Source of the DNA: Candidatus Rifleibacteriota bacterium
GTDB taxonomy: Bacteria > Muiribacteriota > Ozemobacteria > Ozemobacterales > Ozemobacteraceae
DNA: 64,000 bases
Reading direction: 5' to 3'
Assembly (NCBI GenBank): GCA_015233565.1
Contig: JADFXM010000016.1
Location: 83,356 to 147,355 of the forward strand
Below the pieces are notes generated by a model. The model did not search any database. It worked only from the letters and a program-made list of their open reading frames with translations, and was not told the DNA's origin. A program made the translations under genes and the position numbers. Shown piece by piece: positions 55,082-63,752 of the stretch (its first letter is position 1; each line of letters starts with the position of its first letter).

Positions 55082-57337
55082 ATGATATCCCTCCGACAGT
55101 CTTTAAATATTCGATATTTGCTGGTTTTCCTGTTTCTGATTTTTGCAAATTCAATATTTGCTACTTCAGGAAACTTCGAGATTTCCCCCTCAGGAATTAT
55201 TTATGTTGTACGGGATACGAACGGCAACCAGATTAGTTCGGTTAAACCAGAATTTGACCCTGCCAGAGGGCAATATTATGTAAAAGATTCCGATGGCAAC
55301 GTTATTGCCCAACAAGTTCTGGTTGTTCCTCCTGATTCTAACCAGATAAGGATAGTTGCGCCGGTAAAAGGTGATACCCATTCTGTTGTAACGCAAGATT
55401 TTACTGGAAATACTGTGCCGGTTCTGCACGAGCTTTCAACGAGTGACCCTCGCTACCAGCAATTATCAACTTATATCGACTCTTCCCCGGGATTAAAGAA
55501 AATCCTGGCAATGCAGATTGAAGCCCGGAATCTGAAAATCAACCGTCTTCAACAGGAAATATCGCAGGGAAGCAAAGATCCCGAACTGACGAATTGGCTT
55601 ATTAATGATTTGAAGAAGCCTTTATACGTAGAAATCGGTGATTCAGGTGGTGTTTATAGCGATCCTGCTGGTTTTATTCTTGCCGAACAGGCTCCTAATG
55701 GTCAGATTTCCTATCAAAGCAATGCACTTACGAATCGAATAGTTGTTCCCCCGAACAGCGAAATTTTCAACGGTGGAATGAATGATTCAGCAGGTGCTTC
55801 TTTAGTTGCTCACGAAGTTGGACATGTAATCATGGGGCAGGTTTTTGAGCAACCTAATTATCCTAAAGCTGGATATTCAGGACCACATTCCAAGAGCGAT
55901 ATTACCGATGAAGGATTTGCGATATCGGAAGGGTGGGCCGAAGCCCTCGAGACGCTATCAAATGATGGAAATCTAAATAATCCCACATCATGGCGATTAA
56001 AAACTCAAAAAAACATAATAGATAACAAATACATCTTTCAAAATCAAGGCAAGCTTGAGGGTGTCAATGACGGGCTATTGAAAACCGGGATAGATCAGCT
56101 TTCCACGGAAGGTGTGAACGCAACGCTGTTCTATAAGATGTTGCAGGCAAACAATATTCAGGCTCCTTTCAGCAAAGTACTCCAAGTTTTTGAGCAGTCC
56201 AAACCTCAGACTTACAGAGATTTTGTGACTGACTATATTCAACAGTTTCCTGAGGACAGAAGCACAGTAATTAAGCAATTCCTAGATACTACCAAATATA
56301 CGACTGTTGATTCCCAGGCTGTAACAAAATACAAGGAGCTCTTTGACGCTCAGCAGGCGATGGAAAATTCACCCCATGATGCCCAGCTAAAAGCTGATTA
56401 CCGGAACAAATTGGCAGAGTATGACCAATGGAGTGATTCGCTTTATAAGAAAACCGTTGTAACTGGAAAAATTGATTCTGCAATTGCTCCAAATTCCAAG
56501 CCCGATTCGGTTTCTCAGTCTGAATTAGCAGACTCTCCCGATTTATCACAGGATGTTCAGAGTCAATTCCAGCAAATTCGCTTTTCTGAAAACGTTTTAA
56601 AAGGCAAGATAGCGCTTAGTGATGGAATGGACCGAGCTGCCAATACAATAGGCCAGTCTTTTAGTGCAAAAAATTTGGTTATAACGGCAGGTGCAGCAAT
56701 TGCAGTCAATGTTGCTCACCAATTAATGAATGGCGAAAAAGTAAATCTACAAGATGCCGCCAAATCAGTTGCTTCATGGCAATTCGTAGGAAACGTTGCT
56801 GGATCGACAATTGGCGCAGCCGCAGGTCAGGCGATTGCACCATTGATACAGACTTTTGTGCCGATTCCTGTGGTTGGAGCTCTTGCAGGAGCCTTGCTTC
56901 CCACAATGACTTCAATTATTGGGGGCCAATTAGGAAGCGGAATTGGAGCTGGGCAGACAATCAGACAAACGATTGCAAACCTTGATCCAGTTGCGATTGC
57001 CGGCCAGAGTGTCGGTTCGACAATTGGAATGATTCTGGGTTCAATGATTCCCATTCCGGTTGTCGGTTCAATGGTCGGAGGAATTGTGGGTGGTATCATT
57101 GGTGAAAAGATTTTCAAAGAAATAGAAAGCCTTTTCAAAAAAGGGCCTGTACAAAACCAGGGAAAAGACTCAAATATAGAGGCTAATTCGACAAATTTCC
57201 GCAGTTCTCAGCCGAACCCCCTGGGAAGAAACGTCCATTCCCCATTTTCCGAAGAAAATAACTATCAACTTGATTCGGTAAAAACTCCGATTTTTAACAC
57301 CGCAAGTTCAAGCAGTGCAAGTTCTGAATTGCCTTGA
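55082..57337 (+). CDS. Secreted HExxH metalloprotease-like protein with glycine-zipper membrane domain
   Basis: 751 residues. Signal peptide to about residue 28 (LLVFLFLIFANSIFA). A beta-rich N-terminal domain leads to GASLVAHEVGHVIMGQVFEQ (HExxH), followed by EGFAISEGWAEALETL (candidate Glu/Asp ligand). A helical region follows. Residues ~525-695 are a hydrophobic Gly/Ala-rich domain with glycine-zipper patterns (AGSTIGAAAGQAIAPL, GSTIGMILGSMIPIPVVGSMVGGIVGGIIG). The same domain arrangement closes the oppositely oriented neighbour at 57974-60193 (AITAGITIGVDLI; GSTIGAAAGAGVAPF). It could insert in a membrane. Possibly an effector or toxin. Confidence 0.75.
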   Translation: MISLRQSLNIRYLLVFLFLIFANSIFATSGNFEISPSGIIYVVRDTNGNQISSVKPEFDPARGQYYVKDSDGNVIAQQVLVVPPDSNQIRIVAPVKGDTHSVVTQDFTGNTVPVLHELSTSDPRYQQLSTYIDSSPGLKKILAMQIEARNLKINRLQQEISQGSKDPELTNWLINDLKKPLYVEIGDSGGVYSDPAGFILAEQAPNGQISYQSNALTNRIVVPPNSEIFNGGMNDSAGASLVAHEVGHVIMGQVFEQPNYPKAGYSGPHSKSDITDEGFAISEGWAEALETLSNDGNLNNPTSWRLKTQKNIIDNKYIFQNQGKLEGVNDGLLKTGIDQLSTEGVNATLFYKMLQANNIQAPFSKVLQVFEQSKPQTYRDFVTDYIQQFPEDRSTVIKQFLDTTKYTTVDSQAVTKYKELFDAQQAMENSPHDAQLKADYRNKLAEYDQWSDSLYKKTVVTGKIDSAIAPNSKPDSVSQSELADSPDLSQDVQSQFQQIRFSENVLKGKIALSDGMDRAANTIGQSFSAKNLVITAGAAIAVNVAHQLMNGEKVNLQDAAKSVASWQFVGNVAGSTIGAAAGQAIAPLIQTFVPIPVVGALAGALLPTMTSIIGGQLGSGIGAGQTIRQTIANLDPVAIAGQSVGSTIGMILGSMIPIPVVGSMVGGIVGGIIGEKIFKEIESLFKKGPVQNQGKDSNIEANSTNFRSSQPNPLGRNVHSPFSEENNYQLDSVKTPIFNTASSSSASSELP

Positions 57338-57422
57338 ACCCCCCCCCGACAATTGTATGCCTGAGAGGTTTTAACTCCTGCTTTCTCGCTTCACAAATTG
57401 CGAGTCAAATTCCAAAGGCAAC

Positions 57423-57630
57423 TTCAGATTTCCAAACCTCGGGGATTTAAATTTGATACCATTTTTTTGATTAATGAATCACCAAGTTGCTTTGGAAGAC
57501 ATCTTCTGGTTTATTTTTATGAATGTTGGTCTCAGGGTAAAATCCAACCGAAAAGTATTCCAAAATCAGGAAAATACCTTTGAAGCTATTTTCCGAGAAA
57601 ATGCAAACTATCGATACCAGGAATTCTGAA
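57423..57630 (+). repeat. MITE-like repeat C, copy 2
   Basis: 208 bases. Starts TTCAGATTTCCAAACCTCGG, ends ACCAGGAATTCTGAA; the outermost ~9 bases are inverted repeats. Confidence 0.92.
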
Positions 57631-57674
57631 CTTGATTTTTGTACTGAGTAATGGGGCATATCACCCGAGTTTTT

Positions 57675-57706
57675 CAAAAAAAAAGTGCTCAATGAGCACT
57701 TTTTTT
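57675..57706. terminator. Bidirectional terminator-like hairpin
   Basis: AAAAAAGTGCTC-AAT-GAGCACTTTTTT: A/T-run-flanked six-base GC-mixed stem; it lies between the two convergent glycine-zipper genes. Confidence 0.7.
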
Positions 57707-57710
57707 ACAA

Positions 57711-57931
57711 TTATACCAACCCCAAAAAATATGTGCATCACCTCAAGAACATCGATTTGATCAAAGTGAAGTAGGATCTGTATACTCTCCAAGAAAACAC
57801 GTAATTTTCGTGAAAATAAGGAGCCCTTACTGGATGGTTGGAGCATTCAGTTCTGGCCAACCCAACTCAATTTACGCAGATCTGAAGCACGAAATAGGTC
57901 GGATGAACGAACTAATTGAAATTGGTATTAC
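57711..57931 (+). repeat. MITE-like repeat A, copy 2
   Basis: ~220 bases, the same orientation as 10195-10385. Ends TTATACCAACCCC and ATTGGTATTAC form the terminal inverted repeat. It sits in the gene-free 57338-57973 gap, next to repeat C copy 2. Confidence 0.78.
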
Positions 57932-57973
57932 AATAAATTCAACCGCCCCTTTGGGGTAGTGAGAAGGCTTGTT

Positions 57974-60193
57974 TCAGTTGCCGAATGGTCCGCCGTCGGT
58001 TTTAACTTTAATTTTCATTGGGCTGACAGTTGGTTCATACGGATTCGAATCGCCTGACAACAATGTTGAAAGGCTTGCTGCTGATATGTCGTCCATGGGC
58101 ATAATGTTATTACTTTGTGCAACAGCAGTTTTTGGTTGTGTGAAATATCTGGCAGCTAAATCACCAAGATATCCACCTACCATTCCACCTACGATTGTAC
58201 CAACAGGACCGAGGGAGGAACCCAAAAACATTCCGACAGTTGAACCGATTGACTGACCGGCAACGCTTGCCCAGCTTATTTTTGTGAAGGCATCCTTTAA
58301 GGCTGCCGATATCGATGTCCCATTTTTGGTTTCTCCGGCAAAGGCGGAACCTGCAGCATAACCGATGACGCTTCCGGTTACGGGAGCGAGTGCGGCTAAA
58401 ATTCCTCCGGCAATTGGAATACTATTGAGAAAAGGTGCTACCCCTGCTCCTGCAGCTGCGCCTATTGTCGAACCAACTACTCCACCCGCAAATTCTGCCG
58501 TAGCAACAGTTTTGACTGCTTTCATCAAATCAATTTTCTCACCACTGGCTGCCTGCCTGATCAGATCGACCCCGATTGTGATTCCAGCAGTTATCGCAAC
58601 ATTTTTTGGGGAAAACCCATTGATTAGTGACAATTTCGCATTTGAGAGACCGGCTTGAGCTCCACTGGGTGCTGCAGCAGCAAATTCTGGGGTTGAAGGA
58701 GACTTCGGTTGAACATTGGGATCAGGTTGAGGAGTCGCAGCTTCAACAGAGCCTCCGGTGGAGGTTGCCTTACCGGAATTTGCAGATGAGGAATCTGGGG
58801 TGGGGGAGTTTTGAGGGTTCGCTTCAGTCTTGGGAAGTGCAGAGCCAACTGATGTATTGGTGGGAACGATTTGGGAAGAGGTGACTGTTGAAGCGTTCGG
58901 ATTAAGGGTGCTTTTGGAATCGGATAATGGTTGACCGGTGGGTGTATCATTCTGAGCAGCGACATCGAGCATTACTCCGGTTTGAGTGGTGCCCTGAGAG
59001 GTACCTGTGAGTGAATTAGAGTCTTGAAAGTATCTTCGGTTGCTTGTACCTGTAAGGTAAGACAGGATTTTTTTTACGCCGGTTGGAGCTTGGGGAACTG
59101 GGACCTCTGCGGAATCAGGTGCTACGGAATTTGCAGTGGAAGTGGGCTCAGGAGTAACATTATCTACGTTTGGATTTGTACCTGTTGGGGAAGTGTTTTC
59201 CGCAGGAGTTGTGTTCTCGCCCTTTTTAAATGCGAGCTTTCCTTTTCCTAGTTCGCCTGTTTTAATAAGTTCGTCATCAGATAAGGGTGCGCCCTTTTGC
59301 TCTTCAGTTGCTGCATTGTAAACTTTGGAAAGTTTGCCGATCGGAAGACCGGTAGCTTGCTCAATAGCAGTTTGTACCTTATCTTTTAATATGTCGTTCC
59401 CTAATTTCTTTCCAAGCATGTCAACCCGTTGGGCCAGATACTCTTCGTTGGAAATAGCTTTGGAAGAATCATATAATCCTTTGGTTTGAAGCGTTTGAAG
59501 AACATTTTCATGCGTGGCTTTTGTCGGGTCGAAGGTTACAAGAAGTGTACCTGTGATTGGATCCATTTCTGCAGATTGGAGTCCAGGGACTGATTCTTTA
59601 AGAGCAGCAGGTAATTTTCCTGAGAGCCATTCGTTGTATTTGAAATCAGGGGATTTAACCCGGATGCGCCCTGGGACATTTGTATTAAATGTATACGCTG
59701 GATACTCAGTTGAACTCCACATATCCATTAGTTTGACCGGGACAGAAAGACCTACCTGTGCGACCGCCTGGTCAACCAGTTCATCACCGACTAACTTTCC
59801 GACACGCGCACCGACATTTTCTGCTACCCCAGAAGGAGCTGCGGCTAAATTATTCAAGGTCGCCTGGTCGATATAACCTGCATCATTGAGGGTTTTAAGG
59901 ACACGATTGCCAACATCAGTGTTCGGAGGGTAATTTACTTCTACGCTCCCTGTATCGGGATTATAGTACCCGGTTACGTCAAGGGGTTTTATGAGTTTAA
60001 CTATATCTTCGCCGACTTTTGAGTTATGATAAACTGAAGGGACATTTATTCTGAGTCGCCCAATTTGTGGGAGATTATGCATCTCGGTTGAGGCTGCATC
60101 CTCCGCTATTAAAAAGGTTACCGAAAAAAGAAAAGCAAATATCACAATGGTGATGGCAGTTTCACGTCTCAAAATACTCATTTTCCTTGACAT
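57974..60193 (-). CDS. Exported protein with HMA_2-like domains, Pro/Ser/Thr linker and glycine-zipper domain
   Basis: 739 residues; GGGGGG precedes ATG 60193 (ATG 60181 is an alternative). Signal segment TAITIVIFAFLFSVTFLIAE. Two ferredoxin-like HMA_2-type domains follow: ~45-110 (IGRLRINVPSVYHNSKVG ... VLKTLNDAGY) and ~170-240 (PGRIRVKSPDFKYNEWLS ... VLQTLQTKGLY), each without the metal-binding CxxC. Then a Pro/Ser/Thr/Asn-rich linker (~320-520) and a glycine-zipper hydrophobic domain (~540-710) related to that of 55082-57337. The two genes converge on each other. Function unknown. Confidence 0.72.
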   Translation of the reverse strand: MSRKMSILRRETAITIVIFAFLFSVTFLIAEDAASTEMHNLPQIGRLRINVPSVYHNSKVGEDIVKLIKPLDVTGYYNPDTGSVEVNYPPNTDVGNRVLKTLNDAGYIDQATLNNLAAAPSGVAENVGARVGKLVGDELVDQAVAQVGLSVPVKLMDMWSSTEYPAYTFNTNVPGRIRVKSPDFKYNEWLSGKLPAALKESVPGLQSAEMDPITGTLLVTFDPTKATHENVLQTLQTKGLYDSSKAISNEEYLAQRVDMLGKKLGNDILKDKVQTAIEQATGLPIGKLSKVYNAATEEQKGAPLSDDELIKTGELGKGKLAFKKGENTTPAENTSPTGTNPNVDNVTPEPTSTANSVAPDSAEVPVPQAPTGVKKILSYLTGTSNRRYFQDSNSLTGTSQGTTQTGVMLDVAAQNDTPTGQPLSDSKSTLNPNASTVTSSQIVPTNTSVGSALPKTEANPQNSPTPDSSSANSGKATSTGGSVEAATPQPDPNVQPKSPSTPEFAAAAPSGAQAGLSNAKLSLINGFSPKNVAITAGITIGVDLIRQAASGEKIDLMKAVKTVATAEFAGGVVGSTIGAAAGAGVAPFLNSIPIAGGILAALAPVTGSVIGYAAGSAFAGETKNGTSISAALKDAFTKISWASVAGQSIGSTVGMFLGSSLGPVGTIVGGMVGGYLGDLAARYFTQPKTAVAQSNNIMPMDDISAASLSTLLSGDSNPYEPTVSPMKIKVKTDGGPFGN

Positions 60194-60279
60194 AATTCCC
60201 CCCTTTGGAAAGTAAAAATTCGGAAAACCGATGGTATTAACGGGCCTCTAATTTTTTTTCATCTCAATTTAATAATAAT
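60194..60279. other. Leader of the HMA_2/glycine-zipper gene
   Basis: Short leader, no gene; repeat C copy 3 follows immediately. Confidence 0.4.
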
Positions 60280-60487
60280 TTCAGATTTCCCAACCTCGGG
60301 GATTTAAATTTGATACCATTTTTCGATTAATGAATCACCAAGTTGCTTTGGAAAGCATCTTCTGATTTATTTTTATGAATGTTGGTCTCAGGATAAAATC
60401 CAACCGAAAATTATTCCAAAATCAGGAAAATATATTTTGAAGCTATTTTCCGAGAAAATACAAACTATCGATACCAAGAATTCTGAA
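60280..60487 (+). repeat. MITE-like repeat C, copy 3
   Basis: 208 bases, nearly identical to copy 2. The rest of the gap to 60810 holds no recognisable gene. Confidence 0.92.
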
Positions 60488-60809
60488 TTTACCTAAAAGT
60501 TGACCTGTTTTTCACCTCTTTTGCACAGAAAAAACTTCGTGTTTGGCGAGCAAAGCAACACATCTATGTTGGGCGAATCCCAACAACTTCGGGAAAAAGC
60601 CTTCCGATTCTAGAGGCATGGAACACACATTTATTATACCAGGAATTTTAATAAAAGTTTTTTCAAATCTTGGTGATCAAAATAATGAAAAATGATGGGA
60701 AAAATTGTCCGAAATTTGAAATACATCATAGATTTTAATAGTGTATAATAGAAGCCATTTTACTAGTGCGAAAACCTGCAAGGACAAATTTTTTTATCGG
60801 AGAAAACAA

Positions 60810-61808
60810 ATGCCAATTTCGAGCCATCCTATTCTGTTCAATTCAAATCCGTCAAAACGGCTTGTTCGTTTGCGCCAAACAGTCCTGGTTTTGGCATTAT
60901 ATTTTGCAGGTTCTATTTTGGGATATGCCAATTCCGACCTTGCGGAAACCCCAAACTTCAAGCGTTTTCTTTCACGGCCAATAGTGGCCTTGACAACGGA
61001 TTTCGGTTTGGATAATGAAGCCGTGGGATTGTGTCACGGAGCAATTTTAAGAGTGGATTCCACGATTTCCATCGTCGATTTATGTAATCAAATCAAACCT
61101 TTCGATATTCGTCAGGCATCACTTGCTTTAAAACGCACAGAGTGTTTTCCCGCAGGGACAGTATTTGTAACAGTTGTAGATCCTGGAGTTGGAACAGATC
61201 GAGGTGCAATTGCCATAAAAACTCGAGAGGGTTTTTATTTCGTCGCTCCTAATAACGGAATATTGACAGAGGTGGTTTCTCAACAAGGTGTCGAGTCAGC
61301 TTTTTTGATTGATCCGCTTAAAGTGAATCCAGGCTGGAAACAGGGGACATTCGATGGGCGTGATTTGTTCAGCCCTGCTGGAGCAATTCTGGCTTCAAGA
61401 CACGGAGATCTCCACGCTTTGGGGAGGCCTATCAAAGCTGAAGGGATAACCCTGCTTCCACCACTTGCTGCGAAAATTGATACCTCCAGAGGCGATATCT
61501 TATGCCACTTTATTAAGACAGACCGCCCTTACGGAAATGCCTGGACCGACGTGAGTGAAAAAGACCTGGCAAAAATTGGAATCAAATCAGGTGACACGCT
61601 TCGGTTGGAATTCGATTCCATCGGTCTTAATGTTCCTTTCGTAAGAACTTTCGGAAATGTCCCAAAAGGAGCTCCATTAGCTTATCTTGACAGCGACGGC
61701 GGGTTGGCATTCGCACTGAACATGAAAAACTTTGTTGATTTCTACCATTGGACCGAAGGTCGTGAACTTGTGATCAAGCGGGTCCCCTCAAAAAATATTG
61801 GCGATTAA
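60810..61808 (+). CDS. Exported DUF62 / SAM hydroxide adenosyltransferase-like protein
   Basis: 332 residues from ATG 60810 (GGAG seven bases upstream; GTG 60741 in frame would add 23). A signal peptide or anchor (RLRQTVLVLALYFAGSILGYA) precedes the DUF62 fold: PIVALTTDFGLDNEAVGLCHGAIL, VTVVDPGVGTDRGAI, FVAPNNGILTEVV, GTFDGRDLFSPAGAILAS. Soluble homologs split S-adenosylmethionine with water; relatives halogenate it. The Asp and Arg of the catalytic triad (VVDPGVG-TDR) are visible, but the expected His of FHGRD reads Asp here (TFDGRD). Export of a SAM enzyme is unusual since SAM is cytoplasmic. No operon neighbour. Confidence 0.8.
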   Translation: MPISSHPILFNSNPSKRLVRLRQTVLVLALYFAGSILGYANSDLAETPNFKRFLSRPIVALTTDFGLDNEAVGLCHGAILRVDSTISIVDLCNQIKPFDIRQASLALKRTECFPAGTVFVTVVDPGVGTDRGAIAIKTREGFYFVAPNNGILTEVVSQQGVESAFLIDPLKVNPGWKQGTFDGRDLFSPAGAILASRHGDLHALGRPIKAEGITLLPPLAAKIDTSRGDILCHFIKTDRPYGNAWTDVSEKDLAKIGIKSGDTLRLEFDSIGLNVPFVRTFGNVPKGAPLAYLDSDGGLAFALNMKNFVDFYHWTEGRELVIKRVPSKNIGD

Positions 61809-62081
61809 AAAAACAGGTAATACCAAACATAAATAGTTAGTCCGAAGTTCCGGACGCAAAATCTATTGAAATCCTGATCTGTAAACGAATTTAAGGCATT
61901 TTTCAGACGGTTTTTACTGGACAGTAGGAAAACCCTTGAAACCATCTTCAAATGCTATTTTCAGGCGTCAAATTTACATGGACAGAAAAAGCAGGCAAAA
62001 AAGGCTTCTTTTTGGCTTCAGGTCATAACAAGAGGGCTTTTTCACTCGGGAACTTCGGGTTAGTGGGTAATTAGCGGCAAG
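61809..62081. other. Gene-free region
   Basis: Nothing recognisable apart from AT-rich DNA; repeat C copy 4 follows. Confidence 0.4.
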
Positions 62082-62290
62082 TTCAGACATCCCAATCTCG
62101 GGGATTTAAATTTGATACCATTTTTTCGATTGATGAATTGCCAACTTGCTTTGGAAGGAATCTTCTGATTTTGTTTTATGTAAGCTGGTCTCAGGATAAA
62201 ATCCAACCGAAAAGTATTCCAAAATCAGAAAACTACCTTTTGAAGCCCTTTTCCGAGAAAATGCAAACTATCGATACCAAGAATTCTGAA
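62082..62290 (+). repeat. MITE-like repeat C, copy 4
   Basis: 209 bases, somewhat diverged (TTCAGACATCCCAATCTCGG; ends ACCAAGAATTCTGAA). It ends 14 bases before the stop of the XRE-cupin gene. Confidence 0.88.
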
Positions 62291-62303
62291 GTTATTGTTT
62301 TTT

Positions 62304-62858
62304 TCAAATCGGATAAAAAACTATCATACTTAACATGGCCAATTCATTCCCTGAATTGCGATAACCATGTGGTTTATCAGCTTTAAACCTTATTGAGTCA
62401 CCCTTTTTAATCGTGTATTCCTTTTCATCCACTCTTACAGTCAATTCTCCTTGAAATATGGATAAAAATTCTTCAGTTCCCTCACCGTGAGCTTCGGCAT
62501 TCAATTTTCCATCTATTTCTATATCTACGGAATACATCTCAAACCTTCTTCCTTCTTCAAACGGAAAAAATGGATAGATCTTATATTTTCCGCCATCATC
62601 AACTAGAGGTTCAACTTCCGCCTTTTTAAGAACAACTATTTCCGGTTGATGAACGTTGATCAGGTCGGTAAAAGAGATTTTTAAACCGTTGGCAATTTTC
62701 CAGACTATGGAGATAGTTGGGTTTGACTCTCCTCTTTCAATTTGCCCTAGCATGCTTTTGCTGACACCGGTTAAATCGGCAACCCTATCAAGGCTTAATT
62801 TTCTTGAATCCCTGATTTTCTTTAAATTATTTGCTAGCACTAAATTTAAATTATCCAA
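62304..62858 (-). CDS. XRE-family regulator with C-terminal cupin
   Basis: 184 residues from TTG 62858, where AAAGGTGA sits eight bases upstream; ATG 62897 in frame has no such box. HTH: ANNLKKIRDSRKLSLDRVADLTGVSKSMLGQIERGESNPTISIVWKIANG. Cupin: YSVDIEIDGKLNAEAHGEGTEEFLSIFQGELTVRVDEKEYTIKKGDSIRFKADKPHGYRN, with the small beta-barrel residues in place. This class usually controls transport or amine metabolism in response to a small ligand. It is divergent from a LysE-family exporter across 117 bases that include a perfect palindrome. Confidence 0.88.
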   Translation of the reverse strand: MDNLNLVLANNLKKIRDSRKLSLDRVADLTGVSKSMLGQIERGESNPTISIVWKIANGLKISFTDLINVHQPEIVVLKKAEVEPLVDDGGKYKIYPFFPFEEGRRFEMYSVDIEIDGKLNAEAHGEGTEEFLSIFQGELTVRVDEKEYTIKKGDSIRFKADKPHGYRNSGNELAMLSMIVFYPI

Positions 62859-62917
62859 AAAAAAATCACCTTTCTTCTTGTGCGTTTTAGCGCACATATG
62901 TTATAGTATAAAGCATA

Positions 62918-62933
62918 GAACGTTATAACGTTC
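62918..62933. promoter_or_regulatory. Perfect palindrome, candidate operator
   Basis: GAACGTTATAACGTTC in the divergent promoter region of the XRE-cupin and LysE genes. A second, imperfect inverted repeat (TGCGTTTTAGCGCA, 62881-62894) lies in the regulator's leader. Confidence 0.65.
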
Positions 62934-62975
62934 ATTTTGTAAAGTATATCATATTTTTTCTGGAGGTAAAGCATT

Positions 62976-63566
62976 ATGTTAAATCAAATTCCTTTTTTGT
63001 CTTATGTCTTTGTAACTACCTTTACACCTGGGCCAAACAATATATTATCCATGCTGAATGCAAAGAAATATGGGTTTAGAAGCTCATTTCCCTTTAGTTT
63101 AGGAGTTTTCACCGGATTTATTATCCTCTTGATCGCCAGTAGTTACTTTAATCTTTTTTTATTCAGTTTGATGCCGAAAATTGAACATTTTGTTGGCATT
63201 TTTGGTGCAACATATATGTTTTACCTTGCCTATAAAACTGCAATTAGTACCAATAATGAAAACGATTTAGCTGATATAAAAAGCAATAATTACTTAACGG
63301 GACTTGTAATGCAATTTTTCAATCCTAAAGCAATTCTGTTCGTTATCACGGTTGTTGCCAATTTCATTATTCCAAACTACAAATCAAGCATTGTTTTAAT
63401 TCTTTTTTCACTTCTACTTGCCTTCATTGGTTTCATCGCTAATCTTTCCTGGGCTCTCTTTGGGGCTCTAATGCAGGACTTTTTAACAAAATATAACAAA
63501 CAGTTCAATATAATAATGTCAGTTCTATTAGTGTATTGTGCCATTTCAATTTCCGGAATAAAGTAG
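62976..63566 (+). CDS. LysE/RhtB-family amino acid exporter
   Basis: 196 residues, six hydrophobic helices. Family signature at the N-terminus: SYVFVTTFTPGPNNILSMLNAKKYGFRSS, where PGPN is the conserved motif, and mid-protein LVMQFFNPKAILFVITVV. Exports amino acids or derivatives. GGAGG nine bases before ATG 62976. It faces the XRE-cupin regulator, which is the likely controller. Both genes look Firmicutes-like in style, so horizontal gain is possible. Confidence 0.88.
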   Translation: MLNQIPFLSYVFVTTFTPGPNNILSMLNAKKYGFRSSFPFSLGVFTGFIILLIASSYFNLFLFSLMPKIEHFVGIFGATYMFYLAYKTAISTNNENDLADIKSNNYLTGLVMQFFNPKAILFVITVVANFIIPNYKSSIVLILFSLLLAFIGFIANLSWALFGALMQDFLTKYNKQFNIIMSVLLVYCAISISGIK

Positions 63567-63591
63567 TGCCTTTGGCACAGAGGAATTTATA

Positions 63592-63752
63592 GGTTCAGAA
63601 TTCCTGACCCGTACATGAATTGATCGCTATTTTGCAGTATTGGTGCGGAATTTGAAAAAGCACTTTTTCCGGAAAAATTTGCCGACATTTCAAGACTTTC
63701 TCGAATAAAAAGTGCCATTTCAATATACTCCCGCATCAGGAAGTCTGAGGTT
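63592..63752 (+). repeat. MITE-like element E with ends resembling repeat C
   Basis: Left end GGTTCAGAATTCCTGA, right end TCAGGAAGTCTGAGGTT: an imperfect inverted repeat of about 16 bases similar to repeat C ends, but a different interior. Confidence 0.45.

Noticed and set aside
57339..57347. Run of nine Cs just after a stop codon
   Set aside because: Lies outside coding sequence and any promoter I can see; no evident role.
58365..59876. Plus-strand ORFs rich in Pro/Ala/Ser opposite the glycine-zipper gene
   Set aside because: Complement of low-complexity coding sequence on the minus strand; no domain or start signals.
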